Positions 30,667-42,200 of a stretch of 64,000 nt of DNA are shown piece by piece. Origin of the DNA: Schizosaccharomyces osmophilus (Eukaryota; Ascomycota; Schizosaccharomycetes; Schizosaccharomycetales; Schizosaccharomycetaceae); contig NC_079240.1 of NCBI RefSeq assembly GCF_027921745.1, forward strand, positions 241,001-305,000, written 5' to 3'. Below the pieces are notes generated by a model. That model saw only the letters and a program-made list of their open reading frames with translations. It was not told the DNA's origin and ran no database searches. The first letter of the stretch is position 1. The number at the start of each line of letters is the position of its first letter. Made by a program: the position numbers and the translations under genes.

Positions 30667-32229
30667 ATGTCCGACGACTTGGAAGCTTCCTCCCATTTGT
30701 TTGCTCGCTCCTCCGTAAATGACACTTCTTCGCAATTATCTCGATTGGAAGAAGTCGAGCTCCTTGAGGGTGCCCTCCCTTCTCCATACAGAGAAGAGTT
30801 TTTAAACGAGGATGCATTGTATCTACCGCCAAAGCCCCAGTATGGGCAGTCTTATTTGGCCGCCGGTCCTTATTATGCTAACAAAATGACTCCCGGTTGG
30901 CCTCTCAACTACTTTATTGGTATCGAAAGATCTCGGTTCGAAAAAAAACTCTCCAACTTTTGGCTTCGAAATTTCTTGTTGCAGGTTCTCGCTCCTTGCG
31001 TCGTCCTTCTTTGGTGTGCAATCCCCATGCCACTGTATCAGGATAATCAGGGTATTGTTCGTATAAAATTTTGGTTTTTTCTTTTTTTTTATTACGGTAT
31101 CTACAATGCCGTCGGTTTGTTGTGGATTACAAAACTCTTTCATATATACTCTGTCAATTGGTTTTCCAGTAAACTTGGCGGCACAATGAGTTATATATTG
31201 TTTTGGGCCTTTAGTATCCTCGTCGGTAGCTTGGCCGTCTATTTTACTGCTTGGCGTCAAATTACTTTCACTTGGATTACCTTGATGTTCATTTCCATGA
31301 TCATCCCTATTGGAATCTCCTTTTCAAAACTGTGGAATAAGCATTCTCGCCGCACAACTCAATTTTTGTCTCAGTTGTCCCTACTTGAACCCAACGTTCG
31401 AAGTAACGCTGTCTTGGAAACCATAGGCTGGAAAGATGCCTATGCTCATTATTCTTGGTTTATTATCGTTCTTTGCGTTACCCTCGTCGTTTACCTAGCC
31501 GGTGAATACCTTACCAATATCTACATGTCCACACTTCCTCACAGCTCCAGTGTCGCCATTGCATATGTGTATTCATGGATGTGTACCGTTAGTTTGTGCA
31601 ATTTGGTTTCGTCCTGGATTTTGAACACAAAGACCCACTCTTACGCTCTTGTTTCTGTCTTCAAGCTCTATTTCGAGCTTACTCTCCAGGTTTATGTGCG
31701 CAATTTGTATGCCAGACTCGAATCGCCTCAACAGTTCGTTCTTGTACAAATTGCCTCTTCTCTTACCATGATGACTGTCGTGCCTTTGATTTTAATGTCA
31801 CGCACAGCATATCACTTTAATAAATCCCTCACAAATAGTCTAGACCCCTACGCTGTATATCGAAAAAATATGGGCAGAAACTTTTACGTGAAGTGTGTTG
31901 CTTCCAACCTCAGTATGCTTTCATTTTTAGGCTGGTCTGTTATCCTGCATTTTGGACCGAATGCCGCAATTTATCCATATTTCACCTTTGCGAAGGACAG
32001 TCCGTATAGTTTTAAGCTTACCTTTTATGCTTCTTCTGCGGTGTGGGCAAGCGAGCTTATTGCTGCCTACTTTACTCGGTTGATTATGAGTAAATATTAT
32101 GATTTCGAAGTTTCTTTGGAAGCTATCCGCGATTTCGTCGAATATCCAGACATGATACCAGCTTTCATTTTTGTTGGTATTCATGTTTTACAGAATGTTT
32201 TATTTAGCATTATCCAGTTACGATTCTAG
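30667..32229 (+). CDS. Conserved multi-pass membrane protein of unknown function
   Basis: An intronless gene of 520 residues. A hydrophilic acidic N-terminal tail of about 100 residues (MSDDLEASSHLF onward) is followed by about ten hydrophobic segments. These include FLLQVLAPCVVLLWCAIPM (about 102-120), the pair around residues 135-155 and 170-200, ITFTWITLMFISMIIPIGIS, WFIIVLCVTLVVYLAGEYL (about 268-286) and a last helix near MIPAFIFVGIHVLQNVLFSI (about 495-515). I do not recognise a named family or catalytic motif. It looks like a fungal protein with a counterpart in S. pombe near SPCC553. A transporter or ER/Golgi membrane role is possible but not shown. There is no cleavable signal peptide. 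Confidence 0.85.
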   Translation: MSDDLEASSHLFARSSVNDTSSQLSRLEEVELLEGALPSPYREEFLNEDALYLPPKPQYGQSYLAAGPYYANKMTPGWPLNYFIGIERSRFEKKLSNFWLRNFLLQVLAPCVVLLWCAIPMPLYQDNQGIVRIKFWFFLFFYYGIYNAVGLLWITKLFHIYSVNWFSSKLGGTMSYILFWAFSILVGSLAVYFTAWRQITFTWITLMFISMIIPIGISFSKLWNKHSRRTTQFLSQLSLLEPNVRSNAVLETIGWKDAYAHYSWFIIVLCVTLVVYLAGEYLTNIYMSTLPHSSSVAIAYVYSWMCTVSLCNLVSSWILNTKTHSYALVSVFKLYFELTLQVYVRNLYARLESPQQFVLVQIASSLTMMTVVPLILMSRTAYHFNKSLTNSLDPYAVYRKNMGRNFYVKCVASNLSMLSFLGWSVILHFGPNAAIYPYFTFAKDSPYSFKLTFYASSAVWASELIAAYFTRLIMSKYYDFEVSLEAIRDFVEYPDMIPAFIFVGIHVLQNVLFSIIQLRF

Positions 32230-33167
32230 GACTTTTTCCCTCTCGCTCTTTCCTTATCATTTTCTTTCCTATTGAATTTGTTGTTGAGCCATGGGTATGT
32301 ATAGTAGCATCTGAGCGTATACCTTTTTCGTTAAATTATTTCCACGTATATTTCTCTTCTCCTTTTCCAGTGGCATGAATTGGTATTCGCGATATCCTAT
32401 GTTGTTTACGGTTTTTATTTTATCATTTTTTGTCAATAATGCTTAGAAATTGCGCACTTATTGGACTTAACGTCACAAATAGAGCCTCATTACTTTTTGT
32501 ATATAATCATAACTTGATTATCGATCTCATGAATAATTCCTGTGTAAACTTTCCTTTCACTCAAAAAGCTCCAAGCTACGTGTTAAACATTGAACTCGGG
32601 GTTATTCCTTTATCTAGATGGTGAATGAGTCTTGCAAAACAATCCAGTTTTATCCAAAAAAATTTTTTATGCAAAGGTTTCTATGTTTCTATCAGGATTA
32701 TGCTAATTTGCCATTGAAGTTTCCACATAGAATAGAAGACGAGATCTTAACATTGAAGAAATAAAAATAAGCCGCTTAAAGATAACAAACTATTAAAAAT
32801 TGTTTTGAAGCAAGTCGGCGCCAAAAAGAATCACAACAGTATTCTGATTACAAGAAACAGATCGTACACGAACAAAAAATGGTAGAATAAACTTGATTTT
32901 AAATTTACCATTGTGAATACGATTTAATTTGTCTTGCTGATCATAGCCGGCCTTTGTTTGGGTCTGCACTATGTTAGAAATATTAATATTTATTTACTAA
33001 CATAGGGCATCCAGCTTATCGTTATCGTCCTCTACTACGCATGGAATAAACATTAACGCAGTATTCCGTGGTACTATAAAATGTTTCACCAGCGGGGGGC
33101 GAACCACAATATTCAAACTTGCCCTTAGCTAAACACTGCGTGTCTATTTCCAAGATCAATTAAACCA
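32230..33167. other. Intergenic upstream of toa2
   Basis: 3' end of the membrane-protein gene and the toa2 promoter. It contains one nested palindrome (listed separately) and no supported gene. Confidence 0.5.
32969..33005. repeat. Nested inverted repeat (possible cruciform)
   Basis: Arms CTATGTTAG (32969-32977) and CTAACATAG (32997-33005) are perfect inverse complements, and the interior contains AAATATTAATATTT, itself a palindrome. It lies 163 bases upstream of the toa2 start. Function unknown. Confidence 0.6.
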
Positions 33168-33675
33168 ATGTCGCAATATTACGAACTATACAGACGTAGC
33201 AGGTAACTTCTTTATTTAGTTTTTTGTGCTTGGCTAACTTTTACAGCATAGGGTATGGACCTTTGACGGATTCGCGTTGGTAGTTTTAATTCACGTACTA
33301 ATGGAAAAATGTTTAGAATTTCATTGACTGATGCATTGGATGATTTGATTTCCCAAGGGAAAATATCCCCACAGCTGGCTATGAAAGTTCTTTTCAACGT
33401 AAGTATAAATTGCCAAAACAAGACCCTGTCTTTAGTTTGACGCCGCTAGCTAACACGCTCATTCATAGTTTGATAAAAGCATGACAGAAGCGTTGGCTGA
33501 AAAAGTACGGGCTCGCCTGACGTTTAAGGGACACCTTGATACATACCGGTTTTGCGACGAAGTTTGGACGTTTATTATAAAAAATCCAAATTTCCGGTTT
33601 GATAACGAAACCGTGACAAGCAATAAGATTCGGATTGTCGCTTGTGCAACCCGCGATTCTTCAGCAAATCGCTGA
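33168..33675 (+). CDS. toa2: TFIIA small (gamma) subunit, with a 6-base microexon
   Basis: Exons 33168-33202, 33247-33252, 33317-33398 and 33469-33675 give 109 residues, the family length. The product has the N-terminal four-helix part ([20 protein letters not shown]) and the C-terminal beta-barrel part ([19 protein letters not shown]), closely matching TFIIA-gamma. It pairs with the large subunit and stabilises TBP on the TATA box. The second exon is only six bases (CATAGG). It supplies part of Ser, then Ile, and part of Gly of the conserved SSIG turn (human TTLG). Its flanking introns are 44 and 64 bases with good donors (GTAACT, GTATGG), branch points (GCTAAC, TACTAAT) and AG ends. Skipping it would keep the frame but lose the turn. 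Confidence 0.93.
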
Positions 33676-34527
33676 TTGGTAAATATCATAAATAAAGGAC
33701 TGTTTCATGATTTCGCTATGTCATGAACTACCTTGCACTTGTCATGATTTTTCGGTATTGGGAACGAAAGTCTTGGATGTACAGTTTCGTTCAATTGTGC
33801 CTTTCTAGCCTCACTGTATTAAACCTTTGATTTAATGTCTTTTGGATAACTCGTTTTGATTTTTTTCCGTTGATTTTTCTTTCATGCTTCCATGATGACC
33901 AATGGCTTGTTGTAACTTTAGAATTCCCTTTCTTGACATTGTTTGTTGTCTCTTAATTATTTACAGTTCTTCCAAACTGTCTACTTTACATTGTTATCTT
34001 TAATAATTTCGTTGCACCGTGTATGTATTGTCGCCGACGTTAAAGGATTGGTTTACCCTTCTTTTAACGTAACTATGCTGAACTTTGCGACATTTGGCTT
34101 ACAAATGATCTTTCTTTTGTGGTAGATTTTTCGAGATATTTGGTGTTTTCATCTTGCACCAAGCGTTTTCCATCCACTACTTGTATTTTAGTTGATTGAA
34201 TATGTGAATAAGTTGTCGGATATTCATTTGTTCTTTATTCGATTCGTTTCTATTTCGTACATGGTGCTATTCCCTTTCGTAGCCTATTATGATGCGTTTT
34301 CATTCATCAAAAACTGTTAGTAAGAAAAAACGCAAATATAAAAGTAACGGTAAGCGGAATAATTACCCCTCAATTTCGTTGAAAACGGACGTTATTAAAG
34401 AAACAAATAAATCACACGAAAGCAATGTGATCAGGATTGCTTGGCGTAAACGAAAATAAAAAATTGAGCACGGCGCACAAGGATGGACCTGCAATCTTTA
34501 AAGGTGAATGTCAAATAGACGAGGATT
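33676..34527. other. Intergenic between convergent genes
   Basis: T-rich on the plus strand, holding the 3' ends of toa2 and the GPI-protein gene. The frame at 33943-34125 has no recognised content. Confidence 0.5.
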
Positions 34528-35298
34528 CTAGTTAATTATGAAGAAAGTTGCTGCTCCAATCAAACCAAACAGGCTTGTTTGGAACAAGCCATGTATGGAG
34601 GAACTGCCAGATTGAACTGCGTTGTTCCGGGCAAGAGAAGTGGTGGAATTGCTGTAATTTCCGAATTTGCTAGAATTGTTAAAGTTGCTGAAGTTGCTGT
34701 AATTGCTGAAGTTGCTTCCCGCATTGGAGGAGTTGCTTATATTTCCATATGGGGCTGCAATGGCACTAACGCTAGCAACTGGCTGGGAAGAGATAGGAAA
34801 GGATGTAGAAGAACCAGCGTACCAAGAACTCAACGTGGAAGAATCAGTTTTAGACTGGGACGTTTTATGAGAGGTGGTGGCATTAGAAGAGGCAGGGACA
34901 TTAGAAGAGGCAGGGACATTACTCGAAAATGATAGAGCAGGGGAGGCATTGTCGCTTGAAGGCAAAAGAGTGAATTCGTCAGACTGAGCATAGATTTCCT
35001 CGGGACTCTCGGGATTACCCAGATTGATACGGAAACCATTACCAGTAGGCCAGTCGCTGGTATTTACGGTAACCTTACTTTCGGTGAGATTAATCTTAGC
35101 AACCAACCTGTTCAAGATTGGAAAGTTGACATAGTTGGTCAAGTATACTCCGACGAACGGTTTGTCTGTTCGGACATAATCCCACGTTATTGTATGATTA
35201 TCCTTGATTTCCCATTGCGTACTTTGGGAAGGGCTGGTGATATGAATAGTCAGAGAGCAGGCGACGAAAGCAAACACCACCAAATTTGTTAGGATCAT
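34528..35298 (-). CDS. GPI-anchored Ser/Thr/Asn-rich cell-surface protein, Kre9/Knh1-like domain
   Basis: An intronless gene of 256 residues. A signal peptide (MILTNLVVFAFVACSLT) is followed by a Kre9/Knh1 N-terminal-type immunoglobulin-like domain (about 20-113; ITSPSQSTQWEIKDNHTITW, VGVYLTNY, ESPEEIYAQSDEFTL). This is the fungal Ser-Thr-rich GPI-anchored family. A Ser/Pro/Thr stretch with a repeated SSNVPA unit and an Asn/Ser/Phe-rich stretch follow. A hydrophobic tail (FGLIGAATFFIIN) after a Ser/Gly site marks GPI attachment. Several N-x-S/T sites point to heavy glycosylation. S. pombe Pwp1 is a similar cell-wall protein, but orthology is not shown. Two forkhead-type motifs lie upstream. 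Confidence 0.88.
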   Translation of the reverse strand: MILTNLVVFAFVACSLTIHITSPSQSTQWEIKDNHTITWDYVRTDKPFVGVYLTNYVNFPILNRLVAKINLTESKVTVNTSDWPTGNGFRINLGNPESPEEIYAQSDEFTLLPSSDNASPALSFSSNVPASSNVPASSNATTSHKTSQSKTDSSTLSSWYAGSSTSFPISSQPVASVSAIAAPYGNISNSSNAGSNFSNYSNFSNFNNSSKFGNYSNSTTSLARNNAVQSGSSSIHGLFQTSLFGLIGAATFFIIN

Positions 35299-35546
35299 CT
35301 TGATTGATACAAACGAGATTTAAAGATTGAAAATAAGAGTTTCTTGATTAAGAGATGCAGCAAAATTTCTCGACAATAATGCTTGCTTGTGGATATGATA
35401 CTAAAGATGAACGTACAGTTCTAAGGATGATTGATCAAGATGCGAATGGTCGCTAAAATGCTTTAGGATAATTAATACTTATTCCTTTTTGATATCGATA
35501 GAAAAGTAGAAAAAGTGTGGAATCGAGACTATATATAGACAAAAAA

Positions 35547-35600
35547 GTAAACAAAACTGATAAACCCAAACCGCAAATTCGATCGATTTTTGTAAACAAA
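35547..35600 (+). promoter_or_regulatory. Two forkhead-type motifs (GTAAACAAA)
   Basis: GTAAACAAA occurs at 35547-35555 and again at 35592-35600, about 250-300 bases upstream of the GPI-protein start. This is the core bound by fission-yeast forkhead factors (Sep1, Fkh2, Mei4), which drive late-mitotic or meiotic genes. Function is inferred from the pair and its spacing. Confidence 0.45.
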
Positions 35601-36973
35601 CAAAAGCTATTACCCCACCCAGATTGCTACCTACCCCTCAAAAGTTATTATATTACAAACAAACAACAAACATACTTAACACTCTGATCCAGAACGTAAA
35701 TTTCTAGTATATTTCCTGTATTTTCATTGAATGCCATTCTCCAATGAAGCCCTGGAAGTCACCTCTTTTCTATGTTTCATCCTCGCTCCGCACGAAGAAT
35801 ACCTTCTCGTTCGTTATTATTTTGAGTTGACGAAATCGGTAGCTAATGGAGTTCGCTATAATAAATAATTAAAATAGAGTTTACTTTAAGATTCTAAATA
35901 ACGAAAAGGTTTTTTTTCGAATTATGGCAAAAAATAATGCTTGATTTTGCTCTTTTGCATTTATAGGCTTCATTTAATCTATGAGAATATCATTGATACA
36001 TTTTCAACCTTATATCTCCTCCTCAAACGTCTTAGTGTTTAAAGAACATCCGGTACTCGAATATTATATTACAGAGTAGAATATTGTAAATCAGACATAA
36101 ACAAACCAAACAAACAAACGAAAGACTAGCTTTGGCCATTTTAAGTCGTAAGGTGTTTTTTTATACGTTCCTTTATGTATTCTATGGTGGGAATTCTTCC
36201 GTTCGAAGGGTTGACTGAAAGTCGACTTGTTCAGCCATAGCTTGGTTAGCATTATCAGCGACACATACCTTCTAATTCTGTTATGGAAACTTAAAACTAG
36301 ATCCCAGTTACATTGACTGCGCTCTGCATACTGTGGATGATATTGACGATGCGACATATATTCAGTACTGGCAAACGGTACCATGAACTTGGCTACAGTA
36401 AGCAAAACAATCATCGATAGACTGCTGGGTAAACGGTTCAGTTTCGCTAAACAAGGCTATCTACGCATTTTCGTCGTTCAACCAAACATCCATTGGGGAA
36501 CTAAAAAGTTCATGCGGAAACTGATGCCCAATGCCAGCAATGCATTCCTTCGGCCACTCTCATAAACTTAGCTGTCCTATTTCTTCCCTAGCAGAGACTT
36601 GTTACAATAGCGCTGCTGAAAGACACAGTGGGTGACAAAATTTGTTTGTTCCTTATTTATCTACCTCATAAGTAAGACGCTTCATTGCACTACTCTTGGA
36701 CGATTTTTCTTCAATATTATTCTTAAGATAGGTAAATATATAAGTATATAAGAACTACTTGAACGCCATACAAGTACGAGTAAATTAGAGAAACGCGCCG
36801 TTTCTTTTTCCTTTTTTTCCTTTTGTTGTTTCTTCTTTTTTAAAAGAATAAAAATGAATTTAGAAGAGAATCATTTCTACTTTCAACTAATGTTGATCGA
36901 AAAGAAAAACATGCAACACTCTCTGACCTGCCTTACTACCTCTTTCACCTCTACACCATAGGCCTTTTCCAAG

Positions 36974-36986
36974 ACGCGTAAACAAA
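36974..36986 (+). promoter_or_regulatory. Overlapping MCB (ACGCGT) and forkhead (GTAAACAAA) site
   Basis: ACGCGT at 36974-36979 is the MluI box bound by the Cdc10-containing MBF complex at G1/S. It shares its last two bases with GTAAACAAA at 36978-36986. It lies 157 bases before the spb70 start. A second CGCG core (ACGCGC, 36793-36798) lies further upstream. This fits S-phase expression of a DNA polymerase alpha subunit. Confidence 0.55.
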
Positions 36987-37142
36987 CCTTTTTTTTATGA
37001 AACAAGGATATTTAAGTGAATCATAGAGAAAGGGACTTCAATTTTGTTTATCTTTGACTATTTTATGGTTTTTCTTTCCTTTTGCTAAACGAAAAATTCA
37101 ACGGACTCGCTCAACGATTATTGAAAGAATTTTTGGTATACA

Positions 37143-39010
37143 ATGGAATTCCCTCCGGATCAAGCACTTCTTGAGGAGAAAAACACTCTTCTACAAAGCT
37201 GCGGAATGGACGAGCAAATGATGTTTTACAAATGGGAGTCCTGGTGTCTGCAGCGTGGAAATAAGCCTGTCCTAAACTTGGATAACTTCAGAGCGTTTGC
37301 CGCAGATACGCGGACTCAAATGGAGCGTCAGGTAAGGGCTACTTTACGAGAAAAACCAGAAAAGCGACACATAAAAACAAAGACTGGGATGAACTTTGAA
37401 AATATGTAAGGCATTGATTCCTTTTGATAGTTTCTAACTTTTATTTAGTCTTGGTTTACCTGCTAAATCCCAGAATTTGAAAAATAACGCCTCAAGCCAA
37501 CCTGTACCACCCGCTTCCGATGTACCAAGTCTCACCGGTGAGTCTGGCCGTATCCTTGAAACTCTCAACGCAAGTTTACCCTCAGCATCTACTTCCGCTA
37601 ATGTTCCAAAACCATCTTCACCTGAAATAACAGCATATATTGATCCAAAAGCATATCATTATCGGATCATGTTCCAAAAACTCCAAGACTCATCTGAAGT
37701 TCTTGATGACCGAATCGATCTTTTCAGTGGTATAGTTTGTGAACACTATAAAATTGCTGATGATGACCTTGCAAATCCAAGCGAGCTTACACAGGAAATG
37801 GTTACCGTGGTTGGAAGAGTCGTCGTTGATAGCAACACTGTCGGTGGACGCCTTAACTCTAATAGTATACTATTAGAAACTTCAAGAAGACTAGGCGCTG
37901 GCGCCAGAGTCTCACTTAAATTAGATGAAGTATTAAATTACTCCATCTTTCCAGGGCAAATTATCGCTCTCAAAGGGTCCAATCCTAGTGGTAAAGTGTT
38001 TGTTGCCAAAGAGATTTTGCCATTTCCTCCTCTTCCATTCCCTGTTTCTTCTAAAGAAGAAATTGAAAACCACAACAACCAAGAGAACAATCAACCCATT
38101 TCTGTCTATGTGGCTTCGGGTCCTTGGTCTCTCCGAGATGATCTTTCTTTTACCCCTTTAAAAGTCTTGGTGTCTTATTTGCTAGAGAACCCTGCCGATT
38201 TGGTGATCCTGACAGGCCCATTCATCGACATCAACCACCCTATCCTCTCCACAGGAAATATCTCTGATACACAAGCGACTTCACTTGAAGACTTCTTTAA
38301 AGAACGCGTTACCCCAATCCTTTCCAAAATTTCTTGCAAATGCATTCTCCTACCTCACATCAACGATGCCATTTCTAGTCATCCCGCTTGGCCTCAAGAC
38401 ACATTCGATCGTCATACACTAGGGCTCCCATCTGTACGTCTATAACTTTTTTTATAGTTACTTGGATTTTTACTAACCTTATAGAACTTTACATGCTTTC
38501 CGAACCCTTGCATTTTCTCAGTAAATGAAGTTGTTTTCGGTATATCCACGAATGACATTTTACTACACACCTCCAAGGAAGAACTTTTCCGAACTCCAAA
38601 GCATGGAAACCTTTTTTCCCGATTAGTAGCTCATGTCATTCATCAAAGGCATTTTTACCCTTTGTTTCCGGGTGGTTCTCTAGACAGAGGTAATCCGTCA
38701 AATATCGACATTTCACATTTAAAACTTGGAGAGCTACTTCAAACTGTCCCAGATATCCTTATTTTACCTAGCGATATGAGATACTTTGCAAAGGTAAGTT
38801 TGTTCATATAGCTTGTAAATTCTAACGAGTTTAATATAGATTGTTGAAAACGTGATATCTATTAATCCCGGAAAAGCTACGAAAGGAATCGGTCTGGGAT
38901 CTTTTACAAAGCTAACAATTCTTCCTTATCCTCTTGATTCTTCAATTCCTCCTAGTGACCTTCTACATAATGCTCAATCTCGTACTAAAGTTGAAATTGT
39001 AAAGTTATAA
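37143..39010 (+). CDS. spb70: DNA polymerase alpha-primase B subunit (Pol12)
   Basis: Exons 37143-37405, 37449-38433, 38485-38793 and 38840-39010 give 575 residues, almost the same as S. pombe Spb70 (574, from memory). The N-terminal part is the small helical domain (about 1-85), then a Ser/Pro-rich linker. An OB-fold region (about 190-290, including DSNTVGGRLNSNSILLE) leads to the inactive calcineurin-like phosphoesterase domain (VILTGPFIDINHPI, LLPHINDAISSHPAWPQ, FPNPCIFSVNEVVFGIS). The C-terminal exon closes with the conserved VENVISINPGKATKG. The subunit tethers primase and the catalytic subunit and is needed to start DNA replication in the nucleus. Introns have good signals; the third exon starts in phase 0. 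Confidence 0.95.
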
Positions 39011-39240
39011 AACTGTCATTTCCTGTATCATGGATTGCTTATAGAACTTCAGCTTACTGTTATAATACATGGAAATACAGATTCATTTGTTATGTTTTTG
39101 TTTCTAACTATCGTTCTTTACAAATTTATCGTAAAAATGATGTATAGCAAGGTCCAACGAAACCCTCTTTTTAATTATATTTTGGTATTCGTAACATTCT
39201 CGTCTACTTCTTGCAACCTCATCCATAAAATAGATTCAGG

Positions 39241-42200
39241 ATGCCAGTGATTCCGCCTGAACGCTTAGCCCCTCTTCAAAGCAATCAAAATAACATAAGA
39301 AACTTTACTTTGTTGGCTCATGTGGATCATGGAAAGGTATAGGACAACTTTACTGCATTTTTCCAACTCATACTAATCAAGCAAATTATAGACTACATTG
39401 GCTGACAGTCTTTTGGCTACAAATGGAATTATTTCTAGTAAATTAGCAGGAACGGTTCGTTATCTTGACTTTCGTGAAGATGAAATAACTAGAGGAATTA
39501 CGATGAAATCTAGTGCGATTTCATTATTTTTCAAGGTTATTAGCCAAAATAGAGAAAAAGCGACTGAAAATGATTACTTAATTAATCTTATCGATTCTCC
39601 TGGTCATGTTGATTTCAGTTCAGAAGTTTCATCTGCGTCTCGTTTGTGCGATGGTGCCTTCATCCTAATTGACGCTGTTGAAGGAGTATGCAGTCAGACA
39701 ATAACGGTTCTTCGTCAAGCTTGGGTCGATAGAATAAAAATGGTGCTGGTCATTAACAAGATGGACAGGCTTGTGACTGAACTAAAATTATCCCCCATCG
39801 AAGCCCATCACCATTTGCTTCGCCTTGTTGAACAAGTCAATGCGGTAATAGGTACATTTTATAGAGGAGAGTTGATGAATTTAGATGAAACAGAGGAGGA
39901 AGCTAGCGATGAGGGCATCTATTTCTCTCCCGAGCAAGGCAATGTAATTTTTGCAAGTGCATCCGATGGTTGGGCTTTCTTTCTAGATCAGTTTGCAGAT
40001 TTTTATGAAAAAAAGCTCGGAATGAAGTCTAGTGTTCTTACTAAATGCTTATGGGGAGATTACTATTTGGACCCAAAAACCAAGCGTATCCTTCAAGCAA
40101 AGCATCTTCAAGGTCGACGCTTAAAGCCATTATTCGTTCAGTTTGTTCTTGATAATATTTGGGCAGTCTATAATTCAGCCATCGTAGAGCGTGATTTGGA
40201 TAAAATTGAGAAAATTGTCAAAACACTAAACATAAAAGTCCTTCCTCGTGACATGAGATCGAAAGATCCCAGAAATCTGCTATTAGCAGTATTTCAACAA
40301 TGGCTACCTCTTTCGACTGCAATTCTGCTGACAGCCATTCGAAAAATTCCTTGTCCCATAGATGCACAGAAAGATCGTGCATTGAAAGTTTTAAAGACCA
40401 CCCCACACTTTGAAAATGTGGACCCGAACATAGCAACAGCTATGTCTCACTGTAAAGCTAATAAAGAAGAACCGATGTTGGCTTACATTAGTAAAATGGT
40501 TGCTTACTCTGAAAGAGATCTTCCACACCAAAAACGCCGACAGCTTACGGCTGAGCAAATGCGTGAATTGAGACAGGCTAAATTGGCTGGTTCTGTAGAA
40601 AATTCAGTGGGATCCTTGTCAATTAACGAAAATGAACAAACAAATGAATCAAAAGAGAATTTGGAAAACAGAGGTTATGAAGAGGAAGAAGAAAAAGACG
40701 TCTTTGTTGGGTTTGCTCGTATTTACAGTGGTACCATCTCTGTTGGTCAACAAGTTTACGTTTACGGCCCGAAATACGATCCGGCAAACCCAGATGAACA
40801 TGTTACCAAAGTTACGATTGAATCCCTATACTTAATGATGGGTCAAGAACTTTTTCCATTAGACACTGTACCTGCCGGTAATGTATTTGCTATTGGCGGT
40901 TTGGCAGGAATTGTCTTAAGAACTGCTACTTTGTGCTCTGTACCAGGAGGACCAAATTTGGTTGGTGTGTCTCAGCAAATGGAACCCATCGTACGTGTTG
41001 CTGTTGAACCGGCACGCCCTTATGAGATGAATAAGTTGGCTGCCGGATTAGAAATGTTAAACCAGTCCGATCCATGTGTCCAAATCGCAGCGGAAGAAAA
41101 TGGCGAGCATGTAATTATGTGCGCTGGTGAAATTCATCTGGAACGTTGTCTCAAAGACTTACGAGAAAGATTTGCTAAAATTGAAATACAAGCTTCCCAA
41201 CCAATTGTTCCTTTCCGTGAAACGACAATTGCAGGTCCCGATATAACTGCCAAGGACAAGGAGACTCCAGTCGGGTTTGTAAGTACATCCGTCGCATCTG
41301 GTGGTATTCAGATAAAGCTTTCTGTAACTCCATTATCTAGTGATTTAGTGAACTTCTTATTGAATCATGAAAAAACAATCGAGTCATTTATGCATAATAT
41401 TTCGAAAAAAGGAAAAAATGGCGATAATGACTGTTCCGACGTTCAAAAGCAGAAAGAAGAAATTCTTAGTTCAGAAGACTTTGTTATAAGTATTCATAAA
41501 TTGTTATCTGAGGCGTCCCCAGATAATAACATTGTTGAATACCTTGACTCGATAATGTCTTTTGGTCCAAAGCGAGTAGGCCCCAATATCTTAATCGATA
41601 AGACCGGATTGATGAAAACGGTACGCCAGGAAAGTGATGGATCTAGGCTTATTCCCTTTGATCTTGGTGAGTATATTGCTACTGCCTTTCAGATTTCTAC
41701 GCAGCAAGGACCACTATGTGCCGAACCTGTACAAGGCATCTGTGTTTCCGTTGAATCTATTGAAATAGAAAATGCTGAAAAAGATAATGAATTGCTTACT
41801 ATCGGTAACCCACAGATCCCTGGGCAAGTTATTTCCGCTGTACGTGAGGCAATTAAACAAGGATTCCTTGCCTGGTCGCCAAGGTTATTACTTGCTATGT
41901 ATTCGTGCGATGTCCAGGCTACTGCTGAAGTTTTGGGCAGAGTATATGGCGTGGTTACCAAGAGGAGAGGTCGGATTGTAGACGAAGAAATGAAAGAAGG
42001 AACTCCATTTTTTGTTGTAAAAGCTGTGATTCCTGTTGTGGAATCGTTTGGTTTTGCAGTTGAGATTTTAAAGCGTACATCTGGTGCTGCGTATCCCCAA
42101 CTCATTTTCCACGGATTCGAAATGCTTGACGAGAATCCATTTTGGGTTCCCACAACAGAAGAAGAATTAGAGGATTTGGGTGAACTCGCTGATCGTGAAA

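Larger units (their letters stand above)
35299..37142. other. Divergent promoter region of the GPI-protein gene and spb70
   Basis: 1.84 kb without a supported gene. It holds paired forkhead motifs on the left and an MCB/forkhead composite on the right, listed separately. The frames at 36091-36414 and 36383-36565 have no recognised content. Confidence 0.5.

Noticed and set aside
32969-33005. TGTTAG ... CTAACA as the ends of a solo LTR
   Set aside because: The unit is only about 30 bases and fully palindromic. No LTR body, duplication or retrotransposon coding sequence is present, and I saw no LTR element elsewhere in the window.
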